Counted from the first letter of the stretch, positions 50,246 through 60,948 are shown. The stretch: 64,000 nt of DNA from a bacterium (GCA_016930535.1 JAFGGN010000076.1:1-64000); one strand, 5' to 3'. Notes: generated by a model not told the origin, from the sequence alone. Made by a program: numbers and translations.

Positions 50246-50795
50246 TCGGAGATCCGGAGAACCGGTGAAACGGAGATGGTAAAAACAGATCACGGACGGT
50301 TAGACCGCTGATCGCTTAAAAGCAGTATAAGGGTATATGAGTATATGGGTATATGAGTATATGAGTGTATGGGGCCCCGCTGCCCTTTCCCCTTCATGAT
50401 GACCGCGGACGGCGGACCGCGGACCGCTGAAAAATACCAAATAACAAATCCCAAAAAACAAATAAATTACAAATAACAAATACCAAACGAAATTGGCAAT
50501 GCGAATGGCTGGTCTCAGACCGAGAATGCATCGGAGGACCGGAGACGCGGCGAAACGGAGACTGAAAACCGACCTCGCCTTTTTCTCCGTCTCACCGTTT
50601 CTCATCTCCCCGATTCATGCGCCAACCTTACGAATGCTCAATCTTCCCTGGTCTTTATTCTTTGGTCTTTGTTCTTTATTCTTTAATCTTGTCTCTTTAA
50701 TCTTTTTCTCCGTCTCACCGTTTCTCATCTCTCCGTTTCTCTCTCCGGCTTGACGACCCAATGACCCTAAGACCCAAAGACCCGATCAACCTTAT
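50246..50795. repeat. Modular intergenic repeat, locus 3
   Basis: cttaaaagcagtataagggtatatgagtatatgggtatatgag...ggggccccgctgccct...aacaaatcccaaaaaacaaataaatt...ctttgttctttattctttaatctt...ctccgtttctc. Confidence 0.85.
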
Positions 50796-50803
50796 TGACC
50801 CGT

Positions 50804-51988
50804 TCACGTCCCCGGTCCGATCATGATGATTTCTTCCTGAGGTTCCGACAGGAACTCGCATCCGGTTTCCGTGACCACGACAATTTCCTCGATCGTGGCC
50901 ACGCCGTGACCGGGAACCGTAAGCCGGGGTTCCAGTGTGAATACCTGCCCGGCTTCCACCTTCGAATGGGGCAGATCGCCGTACCGTTCCCATTTGGGGC
51001 ATAACAGAGTGGAACCGTCATGGGCCTTGCGTCCCACCTGATGGCCCAGGGCATGCGGGTATTCCGCATACCCGGCATCCGTGATGTGGGTTCTCGCCAC
51101 TTCATCCACGGCCCATCCCTCGACGCCCGGTTTCAGGAATCCGGCGGCTTTCCGGATGGCGTCCCGTATCACCCGGAATCCATTTTCAACGGCTTCGGGC
51201 GGCACGATCTCTCCCTGCCGCAGAAAATACCATGTCCGCTGCAGATCCGAAACATAACCGTTCCAGCGCACACCGAAATCGATATTCATGATATGGCCGG
51301 GTTCTATCAGGCGGCCCGTGGGTGTGGCATGCGCGCCCGCACTGTCCGGTCCGGTGAATACAGCCGGACATTGATCTGCATCCCATGCAGGTTCGAGGTT
51401 CTTCTCTTCCATTTTCTGACGGATAAAATCCGCCACGTCAAATTCACTCATGCCCGGCCGGACATGTTCTGTCACTGCATCAAACAGTTTTAACGTCTCC
51501 CGGATGGCACCGCGTATATGTTCTATTTCAGTGCCGGATTTACGTCCTCTCAGCGCCGAAATGACCGCCTCACTGGATTCAATACGGTCCGCATAGGGCG
51601 TTCCTTTCAGATACGACATCAGAAGCAGATACATGCCGTGTGTCATGCCGTCGGCCGTCACATCGTTGGTCGAGAAATTGATCACGATCTTTTGCGGATC
51701 CAGTCTTTTCAGGAGCTTCAGCAGGGCCGGTTTGATTGAATCCACGTATCCCACCACTTCATAATCCGCATGATCTCTGACATTCTGCATATCCAGGCTG
51801 CCGACAACGGCGATTTTTTCACCGCCGCCCGTCAGAATAAAGGCGGACGGCCAGACCACATGGGCGCCCAGTATCAGATCGAGAACAGGATCCGGCGTGC
51901 TTGAGGTTTCGCGCACAAATGTGAGCCACATATCGATGCCGCGTTCATTTAAAATGTGCACGGCCTGGTTCAATTTTTCATCTATCAT
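50804..51988 (-). CDS. M24-family Xaa-Pro peptidase
   Basis: 'HIMNIDFGVRWNGYVSDLQRTWYF', 'HALGHQVGRKAHDG', 'FTLEPRLTVPGHGVATIEEIVVV'. Confidence 0.88.
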   Translation of the reverse strand: MIDEKLNQAVHILNERGIDMWLTFVRETSSTPDPVLDLILGAHVVWPSAFILTGGGEKIAVVGSLDMQNVRDHADYEVVGYVDSIKPALLKLLKRLDPQKIVINFSTNDVTADGMTHGMYLLLMSYLKGTPYADRIESSEAVISALRGRKSGTEIEHIRGAIRETLKLFDAVTEHVRPGMSEFDVADFIRQKMEEKNLEPAWDADQCPAVFTGPDSAGAHATPTGRLIEPGHIMNIDFGVRWNGYVSDLQRTWYFLRQGEIVPPEAVENGFRVIRDAIRKAAGFLKPGVEGWAVDEVARTHITDAGYAEYPHALGHQVGRKAHDGSTLLCPKWERYGDLPHSKVEAGQVFTLEPRLTVPGHGVATIEEIVVVTETGCEFLSEPQEEIIMIGPGT

Positions 51989-52030
51989 GTTTGCTCCCCG
52001 CTTTACAGGCATCAGGGTTCAGGCATTCCG

Positions 52031-53197
52031 TCAATAAACGGATTTGCCGGTTTCCTTCATGCTCGTACGCAAATGGTTTTTATACAGGGCCTCCGTTTCC
52101 GTGATTTTTTTCTGAACCGCAGCCGGAAGCCTCAAATTCTCGTTGGGAGTTAAAAAATCCTCGACAGGTAAAATCACATTTGTAGTCCCTTTTTCCCCGG
52201 GCTGTTTGTAAATCATGATGGGAGAATAGGACACATTTTCCAGACTCACGGGCTGCAAATGGGGTGTGAGCGTGGTTTTCCTGATAGTGAATGAAAACAG
52301 AATGCCGCTGTCCGTGTACGGATGTTTCTGGTTGGAAAGAAAGTTGCCCATAGAGTAAATGACCAGCCTGGATTTGATCCTTCCGTATTTGTCCCTCGTT
52401 CGCATCATGGTAAACGGCTGTACCACATGCGGATGTCCGCCAAGAACGATGTCGGCACCTTCTTCAAACAGGAAATCGACCAGGTTCCTTTGAACATCGT
52501 CCGGTGTCCGGCGATATTCGGCTCCGAAATGCATGAGGACGCAAATAATATCCGGTTCTATCGCATGGGCAATTGCCATATCCTCCGAAATCGCTGTTCT
52601 GTCGATAATATTGACATGCACATCCTCCGGAACGGGAATGCCGTTGGTTCCATAGGTGTAGTTCAGAAAAACGACGTCGATTTGATGACAGCGTATGACC
52701 AGAACACGGTTTTCCTGATATTCCGATGCGTTCCTGTAAGATCCGCAATGCGATATGCCCAGCGAATCGAGAACGTCCAGTGTCCGTATCAGGACCTTTC
52801 TGCCCTTGTCACAGACATGGTTGTTGGCCGTGGAGAGGATGTCGAAACCCGATTTCTTCAGGGCATCGATCAGTGCATCCGGTGCGCCGAAGCAGGGATA
52901 ACCCGAATAATTGCGGCCCGGAAGCGTGGTTTCGAGATTGCCGATGGTCAGGTCGGGAGCGGAGAGCCGGTCTTTGATATATCGGAAGCTGGGTGTGAAA
53001 TCGTATTGCTTCAGCGTATCATCCCATGCAGACTCGATTTGTGAATCATGAATCATGATATCACCGACCACGGTCACGGTACAGCTGTCCGTGTGAAGCG
53101 GCTGAATCTGTGAAAGGAGCGGAAACAGGGTGATAACCGAACCAATTCCCGTCCACAGCAGAAAGCGAAACCTGTATTTTTTCATATGTTTCTTCAT
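52031..53197 (-). CDS. CapA-family (poly-gamma-glutamate synthesis-like) metallophosphatase-fold protein
   Basis: 'TVVGDIMIHDSQI', 'NLETTL', 'STANNHVCDKG', 'GGHPHVVQP'. Confidence 0.9.
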   Translation of the reverse strand: MKKHMKKYRFRFLLWTGIGSVITLFPLLSQIQPLHTDSCTVTVVGDIMIHDSQIESAWDDTLKQYDFTPSFRYIKDRLSAPDLTIGNLETTLPGRNYSGYPCFGAPDALIDALKKSGFDILSTANNHVCDKGRKVLIRTLDVLDSLGISHCGSYRNASEYQENRVLVIRCHQIDVVFLNYTYGTNGIPVPEDVHVNIIDRTAISEDMAIAHAIEPDIICVLMHFGAEYRRTPDDVQRNLVDFLFEEGADIVLGGHPHVVQPFTMMRTRDKYGRIKSRLVIYSMGNFLSNQKHPYTDSGILFSFTIRKTTLTPHLQPVSLENVSYSPIMIYKQPGEKGTTNVILPVEDFLTPNENLRLPAAVQKKITETEALYKNHLRTSMKETGKSVY

Positions 53198-53414
53198 TTG
53201 CCGTTTGTTACTTAATCGTACAAAATCCTGTCTACTTTGTCAAGCCGTTTACAATTTTTTACAGAAAACCGGTATGATTTATTGTCATAATTTTGTATCT
53301 TAAAACCTTAAAAAATCCGCGAATCGACTGACCCGGCCCTTCCGGACGTTTTTATCCGGTTCGTTTTGACCGTTTTAAGACAAAAATCCGCCGTCAATTC
53401 ATGAAGGGATTCCA

Positions 53415-55952
53415 ATGCGTAAACCGATTCATATCGCTTTGATATTCTGCTGGATGCTCAGTGCCAGTGTTACCGGTGCAAGTCCTGATTTCATTCATTA
53501 TATGCATCCCAGGCCAGGCGCACAATACGTCAATCCGGAATCCTGCCTCCTGTTCCGGTTCTCCGGGGAATACAGGGAAAGCCGGCCGACGATCCGGGTT
53601 CAGGGTTCCAAAAGCGGCTTCTGCATCGGTACCATGACGAAAAGCCCGGAGCCGGCTACCACTATTTTCAGACCCGATACGCCTTTTGAGCCCTGCGAGA
53701 CTATTGTTGTGGGTATCTCCCTGGCGAACCGGACTTTCTCCTATTCATTTTCGACTTCCAGCACGGAACCGGTCAGATGTTCCGAACCGGCGCTGGTCAA
53801 AGCACCCCGGCAGGAGGGGACAGACCCTGACCTTCAGGTGTTCGGCGAGCCCACAATTCTTTCCAACGGGGTTTCCGTACCGAGTGATTTCCCGTATCTC
53901 AATATCCGCATCAATGAGCAGCCGGGAGAGGGGAAAATCATCCTGAACCGGAGAAACACCGAATCGCCCTTTATCCTCATTTTCAACAATGATGGCACAC
54001 CTTTCTGGTATCAGCGTGTGCCCTTCAATATGCGTGAATTTAAAAAACAGCCATCCGGGCTGCTGACCGGATTTTGCATCGGTCAGGATCCGGAACCTTC
54101 CTTTTATATCGGTATGGACAGCACCTACGCCGTGGTCGATACATTCGTCACGGGCCCCGGTTATTATGTGGACGAGCATGAACTGCTCCTGCTGCCAGAC
54201 GGACATTATCTGATCATTGCAGAAGAGCGGTTGTCGCATGTGGATATGACACAGATTGTGGAAGGCGGAAATCCCGATGCGCGTATCGATGTGACCCATA
54301 TTCAGGAAATGGATGAGAAGGACCAGGTGGTCTGGGAATGGCGCAGTCTGGATCATTTTCAGTTTACGGATACGGATCCGCGACTCGTCAATATCAGAAA
54401 TGCGTATTTTGATTTTGCGCATATCAATTCCATCGACATCGATGAGGACGGTCACCTGGTGATTTCCAGCAGGCATCTGTCCGAGGTGACCAAAATACAT
54501 CGTGAAACCGGGGACATCATCTGGAGACTGGGCGGATTGAACAATGAGTTTACATTTGTCGGCGATCCCCTGGACGGATTTTCCGCTCAGCATGATGCAC
54601 GCTGCCTTGGAAACGGGCATTATACGTTATTCGACAATGGCAACGGGCATAATCCGCCGGAATCCAGGGCCGTGGAATATGTGCTTGATACGAAAGCCAT
54701 GACTGCTACCCTGGTCTGGGAACACAGGGAGTCGCCCCGGTATTTTGCCGGACGCTTCGGCAATGTGCAGCAGCTGCCCAACGGGAACAAACTGGTCAAC
54801 TGGGGAGCGGCCATTTATCCGAAAGTAAGTGAGATCCGGCCTGACGGGACCAAGGCATATGAGATGAATTTTGCGATGGGATCCGAGTGTTACCGGGTGC
54901 ATAGGGAGCCGTGGAACGCACCGGCCCTGAAACCCTATCTTCTGGTTGAGCCCGAACCGGATGGCGCGACCCTGTTGTTCAATCAGTTCGGCGACCCGGA
55001 TGTGGATTATTATAAAATCTACAGCGGACTTTCCCGGAATCCGGTAACGCTGACGGATACCAGCAGACACACCTTGAAAAAGCTGACCCGGTTTGATGAG
55101 AATAAAATCTATTATTTCCGTGTAACATCCGTAAACAAGTCGGGCCTGGAATCCGTCTATTCCAATGAGGAATCCATGCTCGTCAAGATTGTCGAACCCG
55201 GAGAGAATTGTGTTCTCAACGGGGATTTTTCCGAACTCAATGAATTCTGGGACCTGGTGACAACCGGTGATGTTCAAGCCGATGGATCAGTGGAGGAAGG
55301 AAGTTATCATATCGCGATCAGTCAGGTTCCGGATAATGGCCAGTGGACCGTATCACTCGGCCAGATGCCGGTCCGGATCGAACGGATGCAATCCTACATT
55401 CTGTCATTCGAAGCCTGGGCCGGGGAAATAATGCGCATACAACCCGCAGTGATTCAATTGAGCAGCGGACAGGATTATGCACGGATCGGAGACATGCAGG
55501 TCAGCACGGAAAGAAAAACGTATGTGTATGAATTCTCGCCGTATTCGAGCATTGACAATGCGGCTCTGGTATTTATGATATCCGAAAAACCGGGAGACGT
55601 GTATTTCGATCAGGTTTCGCTCAGACAGGTGATCACCCGTGTGGATCATGAAACCGCGTCCATCCGTCCGGAAAAATTCAGCCTGGGGACAAATTTCCCC
55701 AATCCGTTCAATAACGCGACGGAGATCCGATTTTCAGTTCCCGTCCGAAGCCGGCTTGTTTTCACGGTGGTTGATATTCTGGGAAAACGCATCCGGGATT
55801 TCGGGCAGGGCATTTATGAACGCGGCAGCCACAGCGTCCGGTTCCGGGATCCTTCAGTGGGTTCGGGGATGTATTTTTATGAAATGCGCGCCATGCCGCT
55901 GAATGGGGAAACTGGCTTCGTACAGCGCCGGAAAATGATCGTTTTGAAATGA
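53415..55952 (+). CDS. Secreted arylsulfotransferase-like protein 1 with Fn3-like and C-terminal sorting domain
   Basis: ASST-type core 'IDIDEDGHLVISSRHLSEVTKIHRETGDIIWRLGG'; tail 'LGTNFPNPFNNATEIRFSVP...GMYFYEMRA'. Confidence 0.83.
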   Translation: MRKPIHIALIFCWMLSASVTGASPDFIHYMHPRPGAQYVNPESCLLFRFSGEYRESRPTIRVQGSKSGFCIGTMTKSPEPATTIFRPDTPFEPCETIVVGISLANRTFSYSFSTSSTEPVRCSEPALVKAPRQEGTDPDLQVFGEPTILSNGVSVPSDFPYLNIRINEQPGEGKIILNRRNTESPFILIFNNDGTPFWYQRVPFNMREFKKQPSGLLTGFCIGQDPEPSFYIGMDSTYAVVDTFVTGPGYYVDEHELLLLPDGHYLIIAEERLSHVDMTQIVEGGNPDARIDVTHIQEMDEKDQVVWEWRSLDHFQFTDTDPRLVNIRNAYFDFAHINSIDIDEDGHLVISSRHLSEVTKIHRETGDIIWRLGGLNNEFTFVGDPLDGFSAQHDARCLGNGHYTLFDNGNGHNPPESRAVEYVLDTKAMTATLVWEHRESPRYFAGRFGNVQQLPNGNKLVNWGAAIYPKVSEIRPDGTKAYEMNFAMGSECYRVHREPWNAPALKPYLLVEPEPDGATLLFNQFGDPDVDYYKIYSGLSRNPVTLTDTSRHTLKKLTRFDENKIYYFRVTSVNKSGLESVYSNEESMLVKIVEPGENCVLNGDFSELNEFWDLVTTGDVQADGSVEEGSYHIAISQVPDNGQWTVSLGQMPVRIERMQSYILSFEAWAGEIMRIQPAVIQLSSGQDYARIGDMQVSTERKTYVYEFSPYSSIDNAALVFMISEKPGDVYFDQVSLRQVITRVDHETASIRPEKFSLGTNFPNPFNNATEIRFSVPVRSRLVFTVVDILGKRIRDFGQGIYERGSHSVRFRDPSVGSGMYFYEMRAMPLNGETGFVQRRKMIVLK

Positions 55953-56078
55953 CAGACGTGGATGTAAAAAAATGTCAGATTCGTCAGAACCGGTTCTGCA
56001 GGCGAAACCCGTCCAACCAAATACCGTAAAAATTGAGTATCAGCCGTTCATCCTCTTTCATGAATCCGGGAGTTCATC

Positions 56079-58346
56079 ATGCGATTGCTGAGGTTTTTTA
56101 TCCATATGTTCATTCTGTCCGATACTGCAATAACGGCTGCCGCCGCAAACAGTCCTTCCGGTCCGGTCAAGACATCCAATCCGATTTTTCAGATCAATAC
56201 GGCCGGACGGTCCCTCGCCTCGGCCAGCCGGCCCCGTATCCTGTCGAACGGCGTGGCCGTTCCGGGCGATTTTCCCGTGATACAGACACAGCAGTACGGT
56301 GAAACAGCTCCCGGCCGGATCTTTTTTTCCTGCACATTTTTCGACGACAACAGCCGGGGCAATTACCTCGTGATCTGCAACAATGACGGGACGCCCTATT
56401 TTTACCGGCGGTATCCCCGATATCCGACTACGGATAAGGGGACCGCGGATTTTAGGGTTCAGGATGACGGTTTGCTGAGTTTTCACCAATATGTTCAGGT
56501 TGAATCCGGCGTTTTTTATGTGATGGACGAACATTTCACGGAAATCGATACATTCGACTGCGGCCCGGACTTCCGGACCGACAATCACGAGTTTCTCATG
56601 CTGCCCAACGGGCATGCGCTGCTGATCGCGGAAGAGGACAGCATTGTGGACATGAGTCAGATCGTGTCGGGCGGAAATACACGTGCAACGGTTCAGGGCA
56701 ATCATATTCAGGAGCTGGACAGCGACGGCAATCTTTACTGGGAATGGCGTTCCTGGGATCATCTGAATATTGCGGACTGTCAGGAAGTGAATCTGCGCGG
56801 ATACAACATCGATTACGTCCATCTGAATTCGATCGCCGTGGATTATGACGGCAATTACATCATATCGCTTCGGCATTTCGACGAAGTGGCCAAGATCGAC
56901 AGCGGCACCGGAGATTTTATCTGGCGGCTTGGAGGCGTGAACAATCAGTTCACCTTTGTCAATGAGGAAGTGCATTTTTTGAGCCAGCATCATGTCAGGC
57001 CGGTACCGGACAAACCGGATCATTACACGATTTATGACAACGGCAATCAGACGGACAGGCCGGATACACGGGCCGTCGAGTATAAAATAGATCCCGTCGC
57101 CATGACAGCCGAGAAAGTCTGGGAATACAATTACAGTAAAGTCGGATATTCTTACATGATGGGCAGTGTCCAGCGGCTGCCCAACGGCAATACTTACATG
57201 GACTGGTCCGACCGTTCCCCGCTGCAGGCCTGTGAAGTGGATTCGAACAACAATCTGCTGTTCGAGATTGAAGTAGCGGGTGTGTCCGGATACCGGTCCT
57301 ACCGGTTCGACTGGGAGGGACAGATGATAAAACCGGACCTGATCGTCGAAAGCCGGCCGGACGGCGTGGTCCTGATCATGAATCAGTTCAACGATCCCGA
57401 TGTGGATTATTTCAGGATTTATCACGATACGGAGCCCGGTTCCACGGCCCTCCTGGATACGAGCAAACTGACGCTTAAAAATCTCACCGGACTGGAAAAC
57501 AGGCAGATGCATTATTTCCGCGTGACTTCGGTGAACACGCAGGGGGAGGAATCCGGCTTTTCCAATGAAGCATCGGTTCTGGTAAAAGTGGTCGCACCGG
57601 GCGAGAACCAGATAATCAATGGAGATTTCAGCGAGGGCAGCAATTACTGGGAATTCATGACCAATGGATTTATTGAGGCCGAGGGGGATGTGGAGGACGG
57701 TGCCTTTCATCTGGAAGTCGACTCGGTTGTCGGCTTCGGTATGGCTTATGTGTATCAGTATCCCGTCAGTCTCGTTGAAGATGCCGTCTATGTGCTTGAA
57801 TTCGACGTGTCTGCCAATAAAACGCTCCAGATGGTGCCGGCCGTGGTCTCGGGAACCGGGAATACGGATTATGCGCGGATCGGCGCCATCCAGGCGACCA
57901 CGGAAACGATCCGTCATTCTTATGAATTTACACAGACACGATCGAGCACTTCGGACGCACTGGTCGCTTTCGGTCTCGAGATGGATACCGGAGAGATTGT
58001 AATCGATAATGTGGTGTTCAGACAGATCACGTCCGGAATCGGCAACAGCAGTGAGACACTTCCCGGTGAATTCCGGTTCAACGGCAATTACCCCAATCCG
58101 TTCAACGGGACTGCGGCGATTTCGTTTGAGTTGCCGGTCGCCAGTGAAGTGACCATCAATCTTTACGATATTCTGGGAAAACAGCATTGTACGATCCATC
58201 GGGGAACCTGCTTGTCCGGCTCGCACCGGGTTCTGTTCAATGATCATGCATTGCCGTCCGGCGTTTATTTTATCCGAATGGAGGCCCGTAATGCCGGCGG
58301 CCGTCTTTTATTTCAGGAAACCAGGAAAATGACAGTCCTCAGGTAG
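56079..58346 (+). CDS. Secreted arylsulfotransferase-like protein 2 (no N-terminal Ig-like domain)
   Basis: Homologous core and 'NYPNPFNGTAAISFELP' tail. Confidence 0.83.
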   Translation: MRLLRFFIHMFILSDTAITAAAANSPSGPVKTSNPIFQINTAGRSLASASRPRILSNGVAVPGDFPVIQTQQYGETAPGRIFFSCTFFDDNSRGNYLVICNNDGTPYFYRRYPRYPTTDKGTADFRVQDDGLLSFHQYVQVESGVFYVMDEHFTEIDTFDCGPDFRTDNHEFLMLPNGHALLIAEEDSIVDMSQIVSGGNTRATVQGNHIQELDSDGNLYWEWRSWDHLNIADCQEVNLRGYNIDYVHLNSIAVDYDGNYIISLRHFDEVAKIDSGTGDFIWRLGGVNNQFTFVNEEVHFLSQHHVRPVPDKPDHYTIYDNGNQTDRPDTRAVEYKIDPVAMTAEKVWEYNYSKVGYSYMMGSVQRLPNGNTYMDWSDRSPLQACEVDSNNNLLFEIEVAGVSGYRSYRFDWEGQMIKPDLIVESRPDGVVLIMNQFNDPDVDYFRIYHDTEPGSTALLDTSKLTLKNLTGLENRQMHYFRVTSVNTQGEESGFSNEASVLVKVVAPGENQIINGDFSEGSNYWEFMTNGFIEAEGDVEDGAFHLEVDSVVGFGMAYVYQYPVSLVEDAVYVLEFDVSANKTLQMVPAVVSGTGNTDYARIGAIQATTETIRHSYEFTQTRSSTSDALVAFGLEMDTGEIVIDNVVFRQITSGIGNSSETLPGEFRFNGNYPNPFNGTAAISFELPVASEVTINLYDILGKQHCTIHRGTCLSGSHRVLFNDHALPSGVYFIRMEARNAGGRLLFQETRKMTVLR

Positions 58347-58399
58347 ATTTGAATGCAGCCGGACGGAAGACAGGATAAACAGGGCCGGCACATTTTAAA

Positions 58400-60946
58400 A
58401 TGGATCGAAAAGGAGGGATAAAAACCATGAGAAGACGCTTCATATTGTCCGGTATGCTGCTGATTGTTCTTGCCATCCATGCAACCGCATCGCTGGAGGA
58501 CCGCATTCATTACCTGTATCCGAAACCGGGTGCCGCCTATATCAATCCGCAGACCAGCCTGATTCTGCGACTTGAGAATGCGTCCGCTCACGAAAGACCG
58601 GTTTTTGAAGTGACCGGTGAAAAAAGCGGAATCATCAACGGGGTATGCAAAACCAGCGGAACCCCGCCGACATATCTTTTTTATCCGGATGAGGCCTTTG
58701 AACCCGGGGAATCCGTTTCCGTGACAATCAGGCTGGAAGACCGGTCCTTTTCGTATTCATTTACTACGGGGCGGCCGGCACCGTTTCCCGCACCCGTGTC
58801 TTTCGGATCCGGTGAAAATTCGATCCGGAGTCCGAAATCCGCGGCCCGTTCATTCCAGGCCTACGGAGAACCCACCATTCTTCCGAACGGTGTGTCCGTG
58901 CCCAGTGATTTCATGTACGTGGACGTGACCGTGAACACGTCACCGGATACAGGCAAGTTTTTTCTGAACAATCGCCCCAGCATGCCGTATCTGCTGATTC
59001 TGAACAACGACGGCACGCCATACTGGTACAGGCGCACGCCCGTGCGCCAGCGGGATTTCAAGGTGCAGTCCAACGGCATGCTGACCGCGCAGTGGGGCTA
59101 CCAGACACCGTACGGATATATCGGCATGGATTCCACGTACGCGGTCGTGGATACGTTTTATGCGGGTCCCGGCTATGTGTCCTGCGAGCACGAGCTTCAG
59201 GTAATGCCGAACGGCAACTACCTCATCATTGTCCTGGATTATTTTCAGTATGACCTGAGTACGGTGATCGAAGGCGGGATGTCCAATGCATATATGATAC
59301 TGAGTCTCGTACAGGAACTGGACAAGGATGATCAGGTGATTTTTACATGGAATCCGCTGGATCATTTCGATGTGGCCGATATGCGGGTGGAATCGTTCTC
59401 CAACACGTTCCGTTATCCGCATCTCAATTCCATCGATGTGGATGACGACGGCAATCTGGTGATATCGAGCCGGCACATGTCGGAAGTGACCAAAATTAAC
59501 AGGCAGACCGGGGACATTATCTGGCGCCTCGGAGGCAACCATAGTGATTTTACGTTCGTGGACGATCCGCTGGACGGATTTTCCGGGCAGCATGCGGCCC
59601 GCGTGCTGGGAGACGGTCACTATCTGATGTTCGACAATGGAAACGAGCATTCCCAGCCGCAGTCCAGGGCCGTGGAATATGCCCTGGACACACTGGCGAT
59701 GACGGCCACCATGGTATGGGAATATCGCAACGAACCGGGTACCGTCTATTCAAGTTATATGGGAAACGCCCAGCGCCTGCCCAACGGCAATACACTGATC
59801 AACTGGGCCATCGGTCCGAGACCCAAGGCCACCGAGGTGACGGCAGACGGGGAAAAAGTGTACGAAATGAACTATGAAAGTCATGACGAATGTTACCGTA
59901 CCCAGAAATTCAACTGGAACGTGCCTGCAAAAACACCCTACCTGATCATCGAATCGGGGGCCAGAGGCGCGACCCTTCTGTTCAACCAGTTCGGCGATCC
60001 GGACGTGGATTATTACCGGATATACCACGGGACCAGTCCGGATCCGACGGCGCTTCTCGACACGAGCCGGCTCACGATGAAAAAGTTCGACAATCTGGAG
60101 AACAAGGCGATTCATTTTTTCCGGGTCACTTCGGTCAGTAAAACGGGCCAGGAATCCGGATATTCCAACCAGGAAGGAGCGATTGTAAAGATCATCGAGC
60201 CGGGAGAAAATCAGGTGTTAAACGATGATTTCTCACAGGGCGATAATTTCTGGGGCCTGTCCTATTACGGAAGCGTGGACATGGAGGGCAGTGTGGTCGA
60301 CAGCGTTTTTCATCTGAAGGTCAGCGCAATCAACGGATACGGAGGCGCGTATCTGTACCAGTATCCGGTGGAACTGATACGGAACGAGACGTATGTCATG
60401 GAGTTCGATGTATGGTCGAATGTGACCCTTCAGGTGCAGCCGCTGGTGGCGACTTCGAACGGTCAGACGGATTTTGCGCGTATCGGCGCCATACAGGTGA
60501 CGCCGCAGAGAGAACATCACTCATACGAATTCACCAAAAGATCGTCGAGTACTTCTGAAGCCGTTCTGGCCTTCCTCATGGAAATATCCGGGGACCTGTA
60601 TGTGGATAATGTGGTGCTGAAACAGGTCGTGACCGGAGTGGAGCAGGAGCAGTCAGCACTGCCGGGAAAATTCATGCTGTACGGCAACTATCCCAATCCG
60701 TTCAACGGCCGGACCACGTTCCGGTTCGATGTGCCCTCGGCGAGTGAGGTGACGTTTACCCTGTACGATATACTCGGCAGACGGATCCGGGAAATCGGAA
60801 AAGGCAGCTACCAGGCCGGTGCACACCGGATCGCGTTCGAGGACGGGGCCCTGACTTCAGGCGTTTATTTCTGCCGGATGGAAGCCAGGGATCGTGACGG
60901 CCACATGCTGTTCAGGGACGTCCGGAAAATGATGCTCATGAAATAG
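58400..60946 (+). CDS. Secreted arylsulfotransferase-like protein 3
   Basis: Homologous core 'IDVDDDGNLVISSRHMSEVTKINRQTGDIIWRLGG' and 'NYPNPFNGRTTFRFDVP' tail. Confidence 0.83.
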   Translation: MDRKGGIKTMRRRFILSGMLLIVLAIHATASLEDRIHYLYPKPGAAYINPQTSLILRLENASAHERPVFEVTGEKSGIINGVCKTSGTPPTYLFYPDEAFEPGESVSVTIRLEDRSFSYSFTTGRPAPFPAPVSFGSGENSIRSPKSAARSFQAYGEPTILPNGVSVPSDFMYVDVTVNTSPDTGKFFLNNRPSMPYLLILNNDGTPYWYRRTPVRQRDFKVQSNGMLTAQWGYQTPYGYIGMDSTYAVVDTFYAGPGYVSCEHELQVMPNGNYLIIVLDYFQYDLSTVIEGGMSNAYMILSLVQELDKDDQVIFTWNPLDHFDVADMRVESFSNTFRYPHLNSIDVDDDGNLVISSRHMSEVTKINRQTGDIIWRLGGNHSDFTFVDDPLDGFSGQHAARVLGDGHYLMFDNGNEHSQPQSRAVEYALDTLAMTATMVWEYRNEPGTVYSSYMGNAQRLPNGNTLINWAIGPRPKATEVTADGEKVYEMNYESHDECYRTQKFNWNVPAKTPYLIIESGARGATLLFNQFGDPDVDYYRIYHGTSPDPTALLDTSRLTMKKFDNLENKAIHFFRVTSVSKTGQESGYSNQEGAIVKIIEPGENQVLNDDFSQGDNFWGLSYYGSVDMEGSVVDSVFHLKVSAINGYGGAYLYQYPVELIRNETYVMEFDVWSNVTLQVQPLVATSNGQTDFARIGAIQVTPQREHHSYEFTKRSSSTSEAVLAFLMEISGDLYVDNVVLKQVVTGVEQEQSALPGKFMLYGNYPNPFNGRTTFRFDVPSASEVTFTLYDILGRRIREIGKGSYQAGAHRIAFEDGALTSGVYFCRMEARDRDGHMLFRDVRKMMLMK

Positions 60947-60948
60947 AA

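Noticed and set aside
50493-50753. 86-aa ORF 'FFSVSPFLISPI...' in repeat locus 3
   Set aside because: Translation of the low-complexity repeat modules, not a gene.
56058-58247. 729-aa ORF on the minus strand opposite arylsulfotransferase 2
   Set aside because: Shadow of a well-supported + strand gene; His/Arg/Ile-rich antisense composition, no recognisable domain or SD.
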